Positions 47,924-58,732 of a stretch of 64,000 nt of DNA are shown here, in pieces. The position numbers and the translations under genes were made by a program. Position 1 is the stretch's first letter; each line of letters starts with the position of its first letter. Source of the stretch: Oceanospirillaceae bacterium (GTDB lineage Bacteria; Pseudomonadota; Gammaproteobacteria; Pseudomonadales; Balneatricaceae). Location of the stretch: the NCBI GenBank assembly GCA_018647765.1, contig JABGSN010000058.1, positions 1 to 64,000 of the forward strand. Direction: 5' to 3'. The notes under the pieces are model-generated. The model saw nothing but the letters and a program-made list of their open reading frames with translations. It was not told the origin of the DNA and did not search any database.

Positions 47924-48050
47924 AGTCCCAATGCAGGCGTTTAGATTGTCGAGCTAATACAAATAAATAACACCCGCTATGAGTAAAACCCTAGGCGTCA
48001 CAGGTTAGGGAAGTTAGAATAGCCTTTTTGTCAGCCGTTAGACTTTAGAC

Positions 48051-49430
48051 GTGTATATAATCCCTCTACCATTTGCTGAAAATGCCTGCCATTATTTTGA
48101 GGCCATCAGGCACCAGCCGTTTCCCTTGTTGCTGGATTCCAGTCGTCCTGCTAGCCACTTTGGTCGCTACGACATTGCCATGGCCGCACCGCTGGCAGTG
48201 ATCACCCATAAGGATGGTGTGACCCAAGTACTACAAGATGGCATGACACGCACAACAGAAAGTGATGCTTTTGATCTCGTTGGCGAGTTGCAGCAGCAGT
48301 TATTGCAAGATCTGAGCGCTGGCGATCTAGACCCAGCCATCCCCTTTACAGGCGGCGCTGCAGGCCTATTTGGCTATGATTTAGGCCGCTCTATCGAGGC
48401 TATGCCTAGCCAAGCTAACGCCGACATTGCTGTGGAAGATATGTGTGTAGGTATTTATCCATGGGCCGTGATTACCGACCATGAACTGCGTACAAGTTAT
48501 TTAGTGAGCCAATTAGATGACCCACAAACTCAAACCCTTGTGCAAACGCTGACACATCCATCAAGTGTCATGGCGAATACCTTTGCCTTAAAAGGTGATT
48601 TTAGCTCCAACATGTCGGCGCAAGAATATGCGGATAAATTTTATCGCGTTATCGATTACATCCACGCTGGCGATTGCTATCAGGTGTGTTTAGCCCAGCG
48701 TTTTAGTGCTACCTACACAGGCAACCCTTGGTTTGCCTACCAGCAACTAAGAAAAGCTTCGCCAACACCCTTTAGTGCTTATATGGAAACCAGTGAAGGC
48801 GCCCTACTCAGCCTGTCTCCAGAACGTTTTTTACAAGTCCACAAAGGGCGGGTTGAAACCAAACCGATTAAAGGTACCCGACCTCGAGGTGACACGCCAA
48901 CGTTAGACAAAGCCTTGTATGAAGAACTAAGATCAAGCCCTAAAGATCGTTCTGAAAACCTGATGATTGTCGATTTGTTGCGCAATGATTTAAGTAAACA
49001 CTGCCTACCTTTTTCCGTTAAAGTGCCGGATTTGTTTACCATCGAGAGTTACAGCAATGTTCACCATTTGGTCACTACGGTCACCGGGGAATTGGCGACT
49101 AATGAGCAAATTTTACCTTTGTTAAAAGGCGCTTTTCCCGGTGGTTCTATCACGGGCGCACCCAAACTACGGGCCATGGAAATCATCGAAGAACTGGAGC
49201 CACATCGTCGCAATGCCTACACAGGCTCTATTGGTTACCTGAGCAGCAATGGCCGCATGGATACAAATATCTGTATTCGTACGTTAGTGACGGACAGCAA
49301 AGGTGATGGTGGCGGGCAAATTTACTGTTGGGCTGGGGGCGGCCTAGTGGCCGATTCGGACTGTGAGTCAGAATACCAAGAAACCTTCGACAAAGTTAAC
49401 AACCTACTTGATGGCTTGCGGGTGTTATAA
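48051..49430 (+). CDS. pabB: Aminodeoxychorismate synthase component I
   Basis: The 459-residue chorismate-binding enzyme, with PabA glutaminase, makes 4-amino-4-deoxychorismate for folate. The C-terminal catalytic region has SPERFLQVHKGRVETKPIKG, TRPRGDTP, PGGSITGAPKLRAMEIIEEL and GGGLVADSDCESEYQET. The N-terminal region lacks the full Trp-inhibition motif of TrpE. The start is a GTG at 48051 with no good ribosome-binding site, so the exact start is uncertain. No pabA is adjacent. Confidence 0.9.
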   Translation: MYIIPLPFAENACHYFEAIRHQPFPLLLDSSRPASHFGRYDIAMAAPLAVITHKDGVTQVLQDGMTRTTESDAFDLVGELQQQLLQDLSAGDLDPAIPFTGGAAGLFGYDLGRSIEAMPSQANADIAVEDMCVGIYPWAVITDHELRTSYLVSQLDDPQTQTLVQTLTHPSSVMANTFALKGDFSSNMSAQEYADKFYRVIDYIHAGDCYQVCLAQRFSATYTGNPWFAYQQLRKASPTPFSAYMETSEGALLSLSPERFLQVHKGRVETKPIKGTRPRGDTPTLDKALYEELRSSPKDRSENLMIVDLLRNDLSKHCLPFSVKVPDLFTIESYSNVHHLVTTVTGELATNEQILPLLKGAFPGGSITGAPKLRAMEIIEELEPHRRNAYTGSIGYLSSNGRMDTNICIRTLVTDSKGDGGGQIYCWAGGGLVADSDCESEYQETFDKVNNLLDGLRVL

Positions 49431-49433
49431 GGC

Positions 49434-50417
<984 letters not shown>

Positions 50418-50487
50418 TTAAATCATGCCCACTAGTATTTAAATCATATCACATAGACCGAAAAAGCATATAGATATTATTTAGTTA

Positions 50488-52302
50488 TTAATAACCCTTT
50501 ACACGCTCAATTAAGCGCACTAAATCTTCTGTTTCGGGCACCCCTACCACGGTGTGTTGCAACAATAGCTCACCACTTGCACTATAAAATACCAATGCCG
50601 GAGGCCCCACAAGCTGCAATGAACGCATCAACGCCACAGCCTCAGGCTCGTTAGCTGTGACATCAACCTTAATCACTGCTACATCGCTCAGCGCGGCCTG
50701 GACGCCGGCATTGGTAAACACAAACACATCTAGCTCCACGCAAGAAATACACCAGTCGGCGTAGAAGTCCAACATCACCACCTGATCATCAGTTTGTGCC
50801 TTATTTAATAATAGCGGTACTGCGGACGCTGTCACCTTAGTTATGGACATTGGCTGGTTTAGTGACTGGCTGGGCTGCTGCGTTAAACCTTGTAATGGTG
50901 CCAACAAGGATGCGTGGCCTAGCAATAGACCCACCAACAAAGTAATAGCATACATCGCCAATAACACCCCTGCAAAATAGGCAAAAACAATTCCCTGCAG
51001 GCTGGCAAGTGCTGGTTTCCAGCGGCTATTGAGTAGCAGCGACAGGGCTAACACTAAGGTCACCACAGCCACCAACCACAAACTCCACTGCGACCACACA
51101 CGATCACTCATCCAGATCGCCATATACAGCATGAGAAAACCAAAGCCAGTTTTAATACGCTGCATCCAAGCCCCAGTTTGAGGAATAAAGCGCCCCGCTG
51201 ACGTGCCAACAAGCAGTAGGGGTAAACCCATACCCAAACCCATAACAAATAACGCAAAACCACCCAGTGTAGCGTCACCCGTTTGAGCAATAAACAATAA
51301 AGCACCCGCTAACGGAGCCGCCACACAGGGGCCAACTACTAAGGCTGATAAGGCCCCCATAATAGCCACACTGACAAACTGCCCGCCTGCCCTGCGTTGC
51401 GTTAGTTGGTTAATTTTAAGTTGTAATAGGGTGGGCATTTGCACGTTAAACCAGCCAAACATCGCCCCAGCAAACACCACAAATAAACTCGCGATAACCC
51501 CGATTACCCAGGGTTGTTGTAATGCAATTTGAACGTTAGCACCACTAAGACCTGCCACCAAACCAGCTAAGCTATAGGTTAACGCCATAGCCAACACATA
51601 GGCGGCCGATAAAGCGAAACTCTTGCAGGCACTTGGTTTGGGGTTAAGTCCAACAATGATGCTGGATAAAATAGGCACCATAGGTAACACGCAAGGAGTA
51701 AATGCGAGGGCTAAACCTGCCAGAAAAAAGACTATTAATAGACCACCAACACTGCTGCCTTCGAGTTGCATTATGAACCAGTTGGCATTGGTACCACTAG
51801 ACTGAGCCCACAGGCTGGGGGCTTGCGCCGCTACTGGTTGCGCGGCAATGACCGGCGTCAGATCAAATTCCATGGTTTGAGGAGGGTAGCAGACCCCGCC
51901 ATCCCAACAGCCTTGGTAATGCACCCGCAGTGTGGTGGCGGGCTCAGTGGTTAGGGGTAACAACCCAGTCAGATGCAATTGTCCGTAGTAGACGTTAGTG
52001 GTGCCAAAGGTCGGGTCCTGCTTTACCTTGGCTGGGGATAAACTTAGGTCAGTTAATGGGTGATTATTAGAGGTAGTGAAAGCAAGTTTGTCTTGATACA
52101 GATAATAGTCAGGCGCTGTATTCCAGATAATGTCGATCTTGTGGCCATGCTGTTCAACGGTTAAGGGAAAAGCGTCGGCGGCTGGCAAAGGGTGCTGCGG
52201 CGAATTAAACAGCGCTGCATTGGCATTAGTGGTCATCAGAAGCAACAAAGCAACAACCTGCACACCATGGCGTAAGCCACTATGAACCCACGATATCTGC
52301 AT
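50488..52302 (-). CDS. dsbD: Thiol:disulfide interchange protein DsbD
   Basis: The 604-residue protein moves electrons from thioredoxin across the inner membrane to periplasmic DsbC, DsbG and CcmG. It has a signal peptide, then the alpha domain with Cys pair in QGCWDGGVCYPPQ. The beta domain has eight helices, with membrane cysteines in FTPCVLPMVPIL and GPCVAAPLAGALL. The gamma thioredoxin-like domain has YADWCISCVELDVF. All six functional cysteines are present. Length matches E. coli DsbD (565) with modest extensions. Confidence 0.95.
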   Translation of the reverse strand: MQISWVHSGLRHGVQVVALLLLMTTNANAALFNSPQHPLPAADAFPLTVEQHGHKIDIIWNTAPDYYLYQDKLAFTTSNNHPLTDLSLSPAKVKQDPTFGTTNVYYGQLHLTGLLPLTTEPATTLRVHYQGCWDGGVCYPPQTMEFDLTPVIAAQPVAAQAPSLWAQSSGTNANWFIMQLEGSSVGGLLIVFFLAGLALAFTPCVLPMVPILSSIIVGLNPKPSACKSFALSAAYVLAMALTYSLAGLVAGLSGANVQIALQQPWVIGVIASLFVVFAGAMFGWFNVQMPTLLQLKINQLTQRRAGGQFVSVAIMGALSALVVGPCVAAPLAGALLFIAQTGDATLGGFALFVMGLGMGLPLLLVGTSAGRFIPQTGAWMQRIKTGFGFLMLYMAIWMSDRVWSQWSLWLVAVVTLVLALSLLLNSRWKPALASLQGIVFAYFAGVLLAMYAITLLVGLLLGHASLLAPLQGLTQQPSQSLNQPMSITKVTASAVPLLLNKAQTDDQVVMLDFYADWCISCVELDVFVFTNAGVQAALSDVAVIKVDVTANEPEAVALMRSLQLVGPPALVFYSASGELLLQHTVVGVPETEDLVRLIERVKGY

Positions 52303-52431
52303 ATATACCCTTTCTCTGCACGTTTTATTTGTTTCTAGGCCCTTGATTGTGTTACAAAGGAGCGCTTAATTATAGCGTTTTGGCTTACCCACAGGCCATT
52401 ATTTACCCGTTTTTACTGTTAGAGATATATC

Positions 52432-53511
52432 ATGACCGATCGCCGTATCGAAGACCTGAACATTGCCAGCCAACAGGTACTCACCTCACCCGAAGATTTA
52501 AAGACTCAATTACCGACCACCAGCGCCATTGCCGACAGCGTTATGCAGGCTCGCCAAACCGTTAAAAACATATTAGATGGAACCGATCACCGCCTATTTG
52601 TAGTCATTGGGCCATGCTCAATTCACGATACCGAAGCCGCTTTAGATTATGGTCGCCGCCTTGCCGTATTAGCCGATGAACTCAAAGATACCTTGTACAT
52701 CGTCATGCGCGTCTACTTTGAAAAACCGCGCACCACCGTGGGTTGGAAAGGCTTAATTAACGACCCTCATTTAGACGGCACCTTTGACATTGAAACGGGG
52801 TTGCACATTGGTCGTAAGTTGATGCTTGACCTGTCGGCTATGGGTTTACCCCTAGCGACAGAAGCTTTAGACCCTATTTCACCTCAATATCAGTCAGACT
52901 TATGGACCTGGGCCGCCATCGGCGCACGCACTACAGAATCACAAACCCACCGCGAAATGTCCAGTGGCCTTTCATGCCCTATTGGATTTAAAAACGGCAC
53001 CGACGGTGGCCTTACCGTGGCCTTTAATGCGCTTGAGTCCATGGCCTCGCCTCACTCGTTCCTTGGTGTTAACCCTCAAGGACAAGTTGCCATCACCCGC
53101 ACCAGCGGCAATCAATATGGTCATGTGGTATTACGAGGCGGTGGCGGCAAGCCAAATTATGACTCGGTGAATATTGCTTTATGTGAACAAGCGCTAGAAA
53201 AAGACGGCTTGTCTGGCAACATTATGGTTGACTGTAGTCATGCCAACTCCAGTAAAGACCCCTCCATCCAACCCTTGGTGATGGACAATATTGCCCAACA
53301 AATCAATGAAGGCAATGAGTCTATTGTGGGCTTGATGATTGAAAGCAACATTAATTGGGGTAACCAGTCGATTCCACAAGACTTGTCGGAATTACAATAT
53401 GGCATTTCTGTCACCGATGCGTGTATCGACTGGGACACCACCGAATCCAGCATGCGCGATCTGGCCAACAAACTGCAAGATCGTTTAGTTAAGCGCAAGC
53501 GTTTGCGCTAG
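52432..53511 (+). CDS. aroF: Class I 3-deoxy-7-phosphoheptulonate synthase (AroF-like)
   Basis: The 359-residue enzyme condenses PEP with erythrose 4-phosphate in the first step of the shikimate pathway. It has GPCSIHDTEAALDYGRRL, VMRVYFEKPRTTVGWKGLIN, GARTTESQTHRE and the MVDCSHANSSKD metal-binding region. From memory, LPLATEALDP and GLMIESNI match the tyrosine-sensitive AroF isozyme better than AroG, so the symbol is tentative. No TyrR box with correct spacing was seen upstream. It is the only aromatic-pathway entry gene in the window. Confidence 0.85.
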   Translation: MTDRRIEDLNIASQQVLTSPEDLKTQLPTTSAIADSVMQARQTVKNILDGTDHRLFVVIGPCSIHDTEAALDYGRRLAVLADELKDTLYIVMRVYFEKPRTTVGWKGLINDPHLDGTFDIETGLHIGRKLMLDLSAMGLPLATEALDPISPQYQSDLWTWAAIGARTTESQTHREMSSGLSCPIGFKNGTDGGLTVAFNALESMASPHSFLGVNPQGQVAITRTSGNQYGHVVLRGGGGKPNYDSVNIALCEQALEKDGLSGNIMVDCSHANSSKDPSIQPLVMDNIAQQINEGNESIVGLMIESNINWGNQSIPQDLSELQYGISVTDACIDWDTTESSMRDLANKLQDRLVKRKRLR

Positions 53512-53528
53512 CGGCACAAACGAAAAAC

Positions 53529-53557
53529 AAAAAAACCAGCATTTAGCTGGTTTTTTT
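53529..53557. terminator. Bidirectional terminator between aroF and nfuA
   Basis: AAAAACCAGC and GCTGGTTTTT pair around ATTTA, with A and T tracts on both sides, between convergent genes. Confidence 0.88.
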
Positions 53558-53573
53558 GCTGCGCTAACAAGGT

Positions 53574-54167
53574 CTACATATAGGCATTGTCGGTATTAGT
53601 ATGGTCAGTAACATCCCTAACTGCGCCGATGCCGGGTACTTTTTCCATGAGGATTTTTTCGACGCCGTCTTTCAGCGTCATCGACACCGAACTACAGCCT
53701 TGGCAACCGCCGCCAAAACGCAAGACTGCAACGTTAACATCGTCTTCCTTAACCACACCCACTAAACTCACATCGCCACCATGTGAGGCTAAGCCTGGGT
53801 TTACCTCTGTATACAGGTAGTAATTAACTTGTGCATCTAAGGGGCTGTCGGCGGTAACCTGAGGCATCTTGGCATTCGGTGCTTTAATAGTTAACTGGCC
53901 GCCCATTCGGTCGGCGCTGTAATCGACAAAGGCATCCTCTAGGTAATCTACACTGGCGGGGTCAACGTAAACCCTAAAGTGTTCGAGATCAGTAAATTCG
54001 TCCGTAATTTTAACTTCATCGGGCCGACAGTAAGCTAAGCAGGTCTCGGCGTTGGGCGTGCCAGGGTCGGTAACGAAGATACGTACTGAGATCCCTTCTA
54101 CGTCTTGTTTAGACAACAATTCGGCAAGGTACTCTTGAGCGCTGGCGGTAATTTCTAGATAATCCAC
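53574..54167 (-). CDS. nfuA: Fe/S biogenesis protein NfuA
   Basis: The 197-residue scaffold has an N-terminal degenerate A-type (IscA-like) domain (about 1-100) and a C-terminal Nfu domain with the cluster-binding C-x2-C in [20 protein letters not shown]. It carries [4Fe-4S] clusters to apoproteins under stress. Clients encoded here may include AcnD. It is convergent with aroF. Confidence 0.95.
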   Translation of the reverse strand: MDYLEITASAQEYLAELLSKQDVEGISVRIFVTDPGTPNAETCLAYCRPDEVKITDEFTDLEHFRVYVDPASVDYLEDAFVDYSADRMGGQLTIKAPNAKMPQVTADSPLDAQVNYYLYTEVNPGLASHGGDVSLVGVVKEDDVNVAVLRFGGGCQGCSSVSMTLKDGVEKILMEKVPGIGAVRDVTDHTNTDNAYM

Positions 54168-54324
54168 TGTTTTTTCCTGTGTTGCTCCCGTTGAGGTAAA
54201 ACGTGGGGAGACGCAACTGTAATATGGTGCATATTATATACCTTACTGTTTTAGTTGGGTATTCATTTTGAAGCCTCGGCAAAAAAGCATATAATAGCGG
54301 CTCAATGTTACAAAATGTCCTTAC

Positions 54325-55653
54325 ATGCCCCCTATACCAACCTCTACCTTGCCTACTAAGCCATCATTAACGGCGTTATTACGCTTGGCGTTGCCATTAA
54401 GCGGCGCGATGCTGTCTCAGGCATTGCTTGGTCTGGTCGATACGGCCCTAGTGGGCCATTTAGGTGGCCTGGCCTTGGCGAGTGTGAGCATTGGTAGTTA
54501 TTTGGTGTTTATCTTAGCTGCGTTGTTAACCGGCTTTGGTACCGGTCTACACACCTACGTGAGCCAGAGCAAAATAGCGTCAACATGGCTAAGTTCTGGA
54601 CTATGGTTTGGACTCAGCTTAGCCATAGTGTTGAGCGCTATCGCAGCATTGGTGGCACCAGAGGTCATTACAGCTTTTGTACTCGATGACCGTATTAATA
54701 GCCTGGCGCTACACTACACACAATGGCGACTGTGGGGATTACCTGCCATCGTTTTGAGCATTAGCATGAGGGTGTATTGGAGCCACCAAGGGCAGCCATG
54801 GCAATTTGCCAAAATCTTGCTCCTAGCTCATGTGGCTAACGTACCCATAAGTTACGCCTTAATCTATGGTATTGGTGTCCCGGCTATGGGTGCTTCAGGC
54901 GCAGCGCTAGGCACTAGCATTGCACTTTGGCTGGGCGCCTTTATGCAGTGGCTACACTTTGTTAGGGCCCACGGTTCAGTACCATTACGGGCACCTAAAG
55001 TTGACCAAATTAGGCAGTTAATTTATCTTGGTTGGCCATCAATGGTACAGCAATTGGCATTCTCTATGCACTTAGCCGTATTTATGTGGATAGTAAGCCA
55101 CCTAGGCGCGTCTGCGTTAGCAGCCACCTTTAGCGTGCTCAATGTGGGTTTGTTACTGGTATTGCCTGCGGTCGGCTTGGGGCAAGCCACATTAAGCCTT
55201 ATCGGCAAAGCCATTGCACAACAGGACGCAACGCGTATCAAGCAGTGGAGTCGATTAATATTAATCACCGGCCTGCTCAGTTCCGTCATGTTATTAGTAT
55301 TAGTCTGGTTGGGGCGTGAGCCTTTGGCTAATCTGTTGTTGGTGAGTCGTGAATTACAGAACTTAACCAGCACTGCACTGCCCTGGTATGCCTTGGCGAT
55401 GGTGTTAGAAACACTCATTATCATCCTCAGCCGTTGTCTGATAGTAGCAGGTCAGCGAAAACGGGCTATGATATGGGTCAGTTTAGGTCAATGGGGCTTA
55501 TTTTTACCATTGATGATTTGGTGTATCCCCAGTTATGGTTTTATTATGGTTTGGTGGCTACACATCGGTTATCGCGCCATCGTCAGCGGCATTTTGTGGC
55601 TTAGTTGGCAACATTATTTACAACAGCGCAAGACACAAGGACAGGCAAGCTAA
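54325..55653 (+). CDS. MATE-family efflux transporter (DinF-like)
   Basis: The 442-residue membrane protein has about twelve helices in two MATE repeats (LPLSGAMLSQALLGLVDTAL in the first, GWPSMVQQLAFSMHLAVFMW in the second). The VDTALVGHLG start is typical of the DinF branch. MATE proteins export drugs or metabolites against sodium or proton gradients, and the substrate is unknown. Its stop codon is immediately followed by the start of the antiporter gene. Confidence 0.9.
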   Translation: MPPIPTSTLPTKPSLTALLRLALPLSGAMLSQALLGLVDTALVGHLGGLALASVSIGSYLVFILAALLTGFGTGLHTYVSQSKIASTWLSSGLWFGLSLAIVLSAIAALVAPEVITAFVLDDRINSLALHYTQWRLWGLPAIVLSISMRVYWSHQGQPWQFAKILLLAHVANVPISYALIYGIGVPAMGASGAALGTSIALWLGAFMQWLHFVRAHGSVPLRAPKVDQIRQLIYLGWPSMVQQLAFSMHLAVFMWIVSHLGASALAATFSVLNVGLLLVLPAVGLGQATLSLIGKAIAQQDATRIKQWSRLILITGLLSSVMLLVLVWLGREPLANLLLVSRELQNLTSTALPWYALAMVLETLIIILSRCLIVAGQRKRAMIWVSLGQWGLFLPLMIWCIPSYGFIMVWWLHIGYRAIVSGILWLSWQHYLQQRKTQGQAS

Positions 55654-56841
55654 ATGCATACCGAATCAGTAATATTTTCCTTCTTTTTAATTTTTACCGG
55701 TGCTGCGCTGCTAGCAACTTTATCGTTGTACTTTCGCCAACCCTTGTTATTAGCCTATATCGTACTCGGCGCTTGCTTGGGCCCATTTGGTTTGGCATGG
55801 GTCGTCGACACGGAGTTGTTAGCCGATGTATCCCATGTGGGCATCATATTTTTGTTGTTTCTTATCGGTTTAGACATGCAACCAAGCCACTTGTTACAGA
55901 TGCTCCGCAAAGGCTATATGGTGGCTTTAATTAGTTCGCTGGCGTTTGCCTTGTTAGGTTATGGCGTGGCAGTAGGGTTTGGCTTCAACACCATTGACAG
56001 CTTAATCATTGGTGCTTCGACGATGTTTTCTAGCACCATCATTGGCATTAAGCTACTACCTACGACCGTGTTGCACCATAAACAAACGGGTGAACTGGTG
56101 GTGGGCTTGTTGTTATTACAAGATCTAATTGCCATTATCTTACTCACCTTGCTTACCACCCTAGGGCAGCAGTTTAGCCAAGGCTTAGACTTAACCCTAA
56201 ATGCCGACCTGTTATTCAGTTTGGCGGCGGTGCCGGTATTAATGTTGGCCGCCTTAGCCATGGTTCGTTGGGTGTTATTGGTGCTCATTCAAAAGTTTGA
56301 CCGCTTTCACGAGTATATTTTCCTACTGGCCTTAGGTTGGTGTTTGGGGCTGGCGGAGTTAGCTCACAGCATCGGTCTTTCGGCAGAAATCGGTGCCTTT
56401 ATTGCCGGTGTAAGTCTAGCGTCAAGCCCCATTAGCCAATACATTGCGATTAACTTAAAGCCGATTAGAGATTTCTTTTTGGTGTTATTTTTCTTTTCCA
56501 TCGGCGCTAGTTTTAACTTCCCCATGATGCACTCCATCTGGTTTCAGTGTTTGGTGCTGGCCTTGTTGGTCATTAGCATCAAACCACTGGTGTTTGGTTT
56601 GATTATAAGGCCTATCTGCAAGTCAAAGTCTACGGCTTGGGAAGTGGGTTTTAGATTAGGTCAAACCAGTGAATTTTCTATCCTGATCGCTACCTTAGCG
56701 GCCTCTAGTATGTTGATTACTGATACGGCATCGTTACTTATTCAAGCCACGGCGATCATTACATTTGTGGCCTCCTCCTACCTTGTGGTGTGGAACTTCA
56801 AGTCACCCATTGCCGTTAAGGATCATTTACGCCACGACTAA
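55654..56841 (+). CDS. CPA2-family cation:proton antiporter (membrane domain only)
   Basis: The 395-residue protein has roughly twelve hydrophobic helices of the KefB/NhaA-like CPA2 fold (QPLLLAYIVLGACLGPFG, LLLQDLIAIILLTLL with the conserved QD, and ALGWCLGLAELAHSIGLSAE). It ends shortly after the last helix and lacks the C-terminal TrkA-N (RCK) domain of KefB/KefC. It begins directly after the MATE gene stop codon, so the pair is co-transcribed. Ion specificity is unknown. Confidence 0.88.
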   Translation: MHTESVIFSFFLIFTGAALLATLSLYFRQPLLLAYIVLGACLGPFGLAWVVDTELLADVSHVGIIFLLFLIGLDMQPSHLLQMLRKGYMVALISSLAFALLGYGVAVGFGFNTIDSLIIGASTMFSSTIIGIKLLPTTVLHHKQTGELVVGLLLLQDLIAIILLTLLTTLGQQFSQGLDLTLNADLLFSLAAVPVLMLAALAMVRWVLLVLIQKFDRFHEYIFLLALGWCLGLAELAHSIGLSAEIGAFIAGVSLASSPISQYIAINLKPIRDFFLVLFFFSIGASFNFPMMHSIWFQCLVLALLVISIKPLVFGLIIRPICKSKSTAWEVGFRLGQTSEFSILIATLAASSMLITDTASLLIQATAIITFVASSYLVVWNFKSPIAVKDHLRHD

Positions 56842-57015
56842 AAAAGCCCCAACCGGCATAACCGATGAGGCCTGGTAGAACTGAGTTTTAATCAGTACTT
56901 CTGCACGGCGACTTTCGGCTAGATTTTCAACGCCGTTATCATCCATCTCAGCCGGTAACATGTAAGCGTGAATGAGTAGATAACAGTTAGCAACTGCGCG
57001 GCTAATATTAGCCTG
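56827..57015 (-). pseudogene. Possible remnant of an OmpA-like C-terminal domain
   Basis: On the minus strand an open frame without a clear start reads SRAVANCYLLIHAYMLPAEM and then DDNGVENLAESRRAEVLIKT before stopping at 56827-56829, inside the 3' end of the antiporter gene. The NLAESRRAEVLI segment resembles the end of OmpA/MotB-type peptidoglycan-binding domains. The upstream part has no match I recognise and the frame is short. It may be a decayed gene or chance. Confidence 0.25.
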
Positions 57016-57255
57016 GAACGGCTAAAAGAAGCGACTAAAGGGTAGTAAAGGCCTAAATTGAGTACGAGCTTAGCAGATTACAAGTGCCTGTCTTGAATTA
57101 TTCCTCATTTATTTATCTTTAAGCAGTTTTGTACACCATCTAAATTGATCGCCATCAATTGATTACACAGGATCGCTCCCCGTACGTGATGTCAAATATA
57201 GAATAGGTTTTTTGATTTGCTCTAATATTTAATAAAATGACAATAAATATTAATT
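56842..57255. other. Non-coding spacer between the antiporter and gor
   Basis: This stretch of about 410 bases has no intact gene. Its left half contains the possible OmpA-like remnant. Its right half is A+T-rich and contains a perfect 7-bp dyad AATTGAT CGCC ATCAATT at 57143-57160, which nothing nearby explains. I see no terminator for the antiporter gene. gor is transcribed toward this spacer. Confidence 0.4.
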
Positions 57256-58599
57256 CTACACTCGCATGGTAACTAATTCTTCGGCACTGGTTGGGTGAAT
57301 ACCAATGGTGGCATCGAAATCGGCTTTAGTGGCGCCAGCTTTTATTGCCACTCCAAAACCTTGCAACATTTCTCCTGCACCTTCACCCACAATGTGTAAA
57401 CCGATCACTCTATCACTGGTTTTATCAACAATGAGTTTCATAAAGCTACGTTCATCGTTGCCACTAAGGGTGTGCTTCATCGGTTTGAAGTCGGCGCTGT
57501 ACACGTCTATGTGGGAATATTGATCGCGGGCTTGTTGCTCTGTTAAACCGATGGTACCAACGTTGGGCTGAGTAAATACCGCAGTTGGTATAAACTCGTA
57601 ATCCATGGTTTTTGAGCCATCTCCATACCAATGGTTTACCAAGGTCATGGCCTCTGCCAACGCCACGGGTGTAAGCTCAATGCCGCCGGTAACATCACCC
57701 AGCGCGTAGATACTACTGATATTGGTTTGGAATTTATCGTTGACTGCAATAGTGCCACTGGCTGTGGTTTGGATGCCGACACGCTCAAGGCCTATACCCT
57801 GCAAACGTGGATTGCGCCCAATCGCCATGAGCACTTGATCGACCTGACGGCTGGAACCATCGTTAAAGGTCACCAATAAACTGCCATCGGTTTGCTTTTC
57901 TACATTTTCGACCTGGCTTTGGTAACTTAAGACGATGCCCTGCTTGCGCATTTCTTGGTCGACAAACTGGCGAACATCTTGGTCGAATCCACGCATGATC
58001 AAGTCACCGCGGTAAGACACTTCAACCTGGCTACCTAAACCCTGGAAAATACACGCAAACTCTAACGCAATGTAACCAGCACCCACCACCAGCAAGCGTT
58101 TAGGAAACTCTGGCAAGTCAAAGATTTGATCGGAGCTAATGAGTAAATCGGCATAACCTACGGGCGGAATATTAGGCGTGCCGCCGGTGGCAATAACGAT
58201 GCGTTCGGCAGTGTAATCTTGGTTAGAAACGGTCACAGTATGCGCGTCTTTTAACTGTGCATAGCCGGCAATAACGTGCGCACCAGAGCTGTTTAATAAG
58301 TTGCCATAGATAGTATTGAGACGGCTAATTTCATGTTTTTTATTGGCTACCAAAGTCGGCCAATCAAATTTAACGGCAGGTACCTGCCAGCCAAAGCCTG
58401 CGGCGTTGGCCACATCATGACTAAAGTGGCTGGCATAGGTATACAGTTTTTTAGGCACACATCCGACGTTAACACAGGTGCCCCCCAATGCGCGGTCATC
58501 TGCCACGGCAACTTTTGCGCCAGCGGCGGCGGCCATGCGTGCTGTTCTCACACCACCAGAACCGGCACCAATGACAAACACATCAAAATCATAATTCAT
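57256..58599 (-). CDS. gor: Glutathione-disulfide reductase
   Basis: The 447-residue FAD-dependent enzyme reduces glutathione disulfide with NADPH. It has an N-terminal FAD site (GAGSGGVRTARMAAAAGAKV), redox cysteines in GGTCVNVGCVPKKLY, and an NADP-binding GAGYIALEFACIFQGLGS. The C-terminal His-Glu is in IGIHPTSAEELVTM. It is the classical family length. The gene stands alone. Confidence 0.95.
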   Translation of the reverse strand: MNYDFDVFVIGAGSGGVRTARMAAAAGAKVAVADDRALGGTCVNVGCVPKKLYTYASHFSHDVANAAGFGWQVPAVKFDWPTLVANKKHEISRLNTIYGNLLNSSGAHVIAGYAQLKDAHTVTVSNQDYTAERIVIATGGTPNIPPVGYADLLISSDQIFDLPEFPKRLLVVGAGYIALEFACIFQGLGSQVEVSYRGDLIMRGFDQDVRQFVDQEMRKQGIVLSYQSQVENVEKQTDGSLLVTFNDGSSRQVDQVLMAIGRNPRLQGIGLERVGIQTTASGTIAVNDKFQTNISSIYALGDVTGGIELTPVALAEAMTLVNHWYGDGSKTMDYEFIPTAVFTQPNVGTIGLTEQQARDQYSHIDVYSADFKPMKHTLSGNDERSFMKLIVDKTSDRVIGLHIVGEGAGEMLQGFGVAIKAGATKADFDATIGIHPTSAEELVTMRV

Positions 58600-58732
58600 A
58601 TCTTTAATTCTCTAATCGTGGGCGGCAACGCCAAGCTACATTCCTAGCCGCTCTTGCATTACAATAGCCGCAAAGCTTAGCAGTCTTTTACCTGCTTTGT
58701 CGGTTTTAAATCACCTAACTCGAGTTTTCCTT

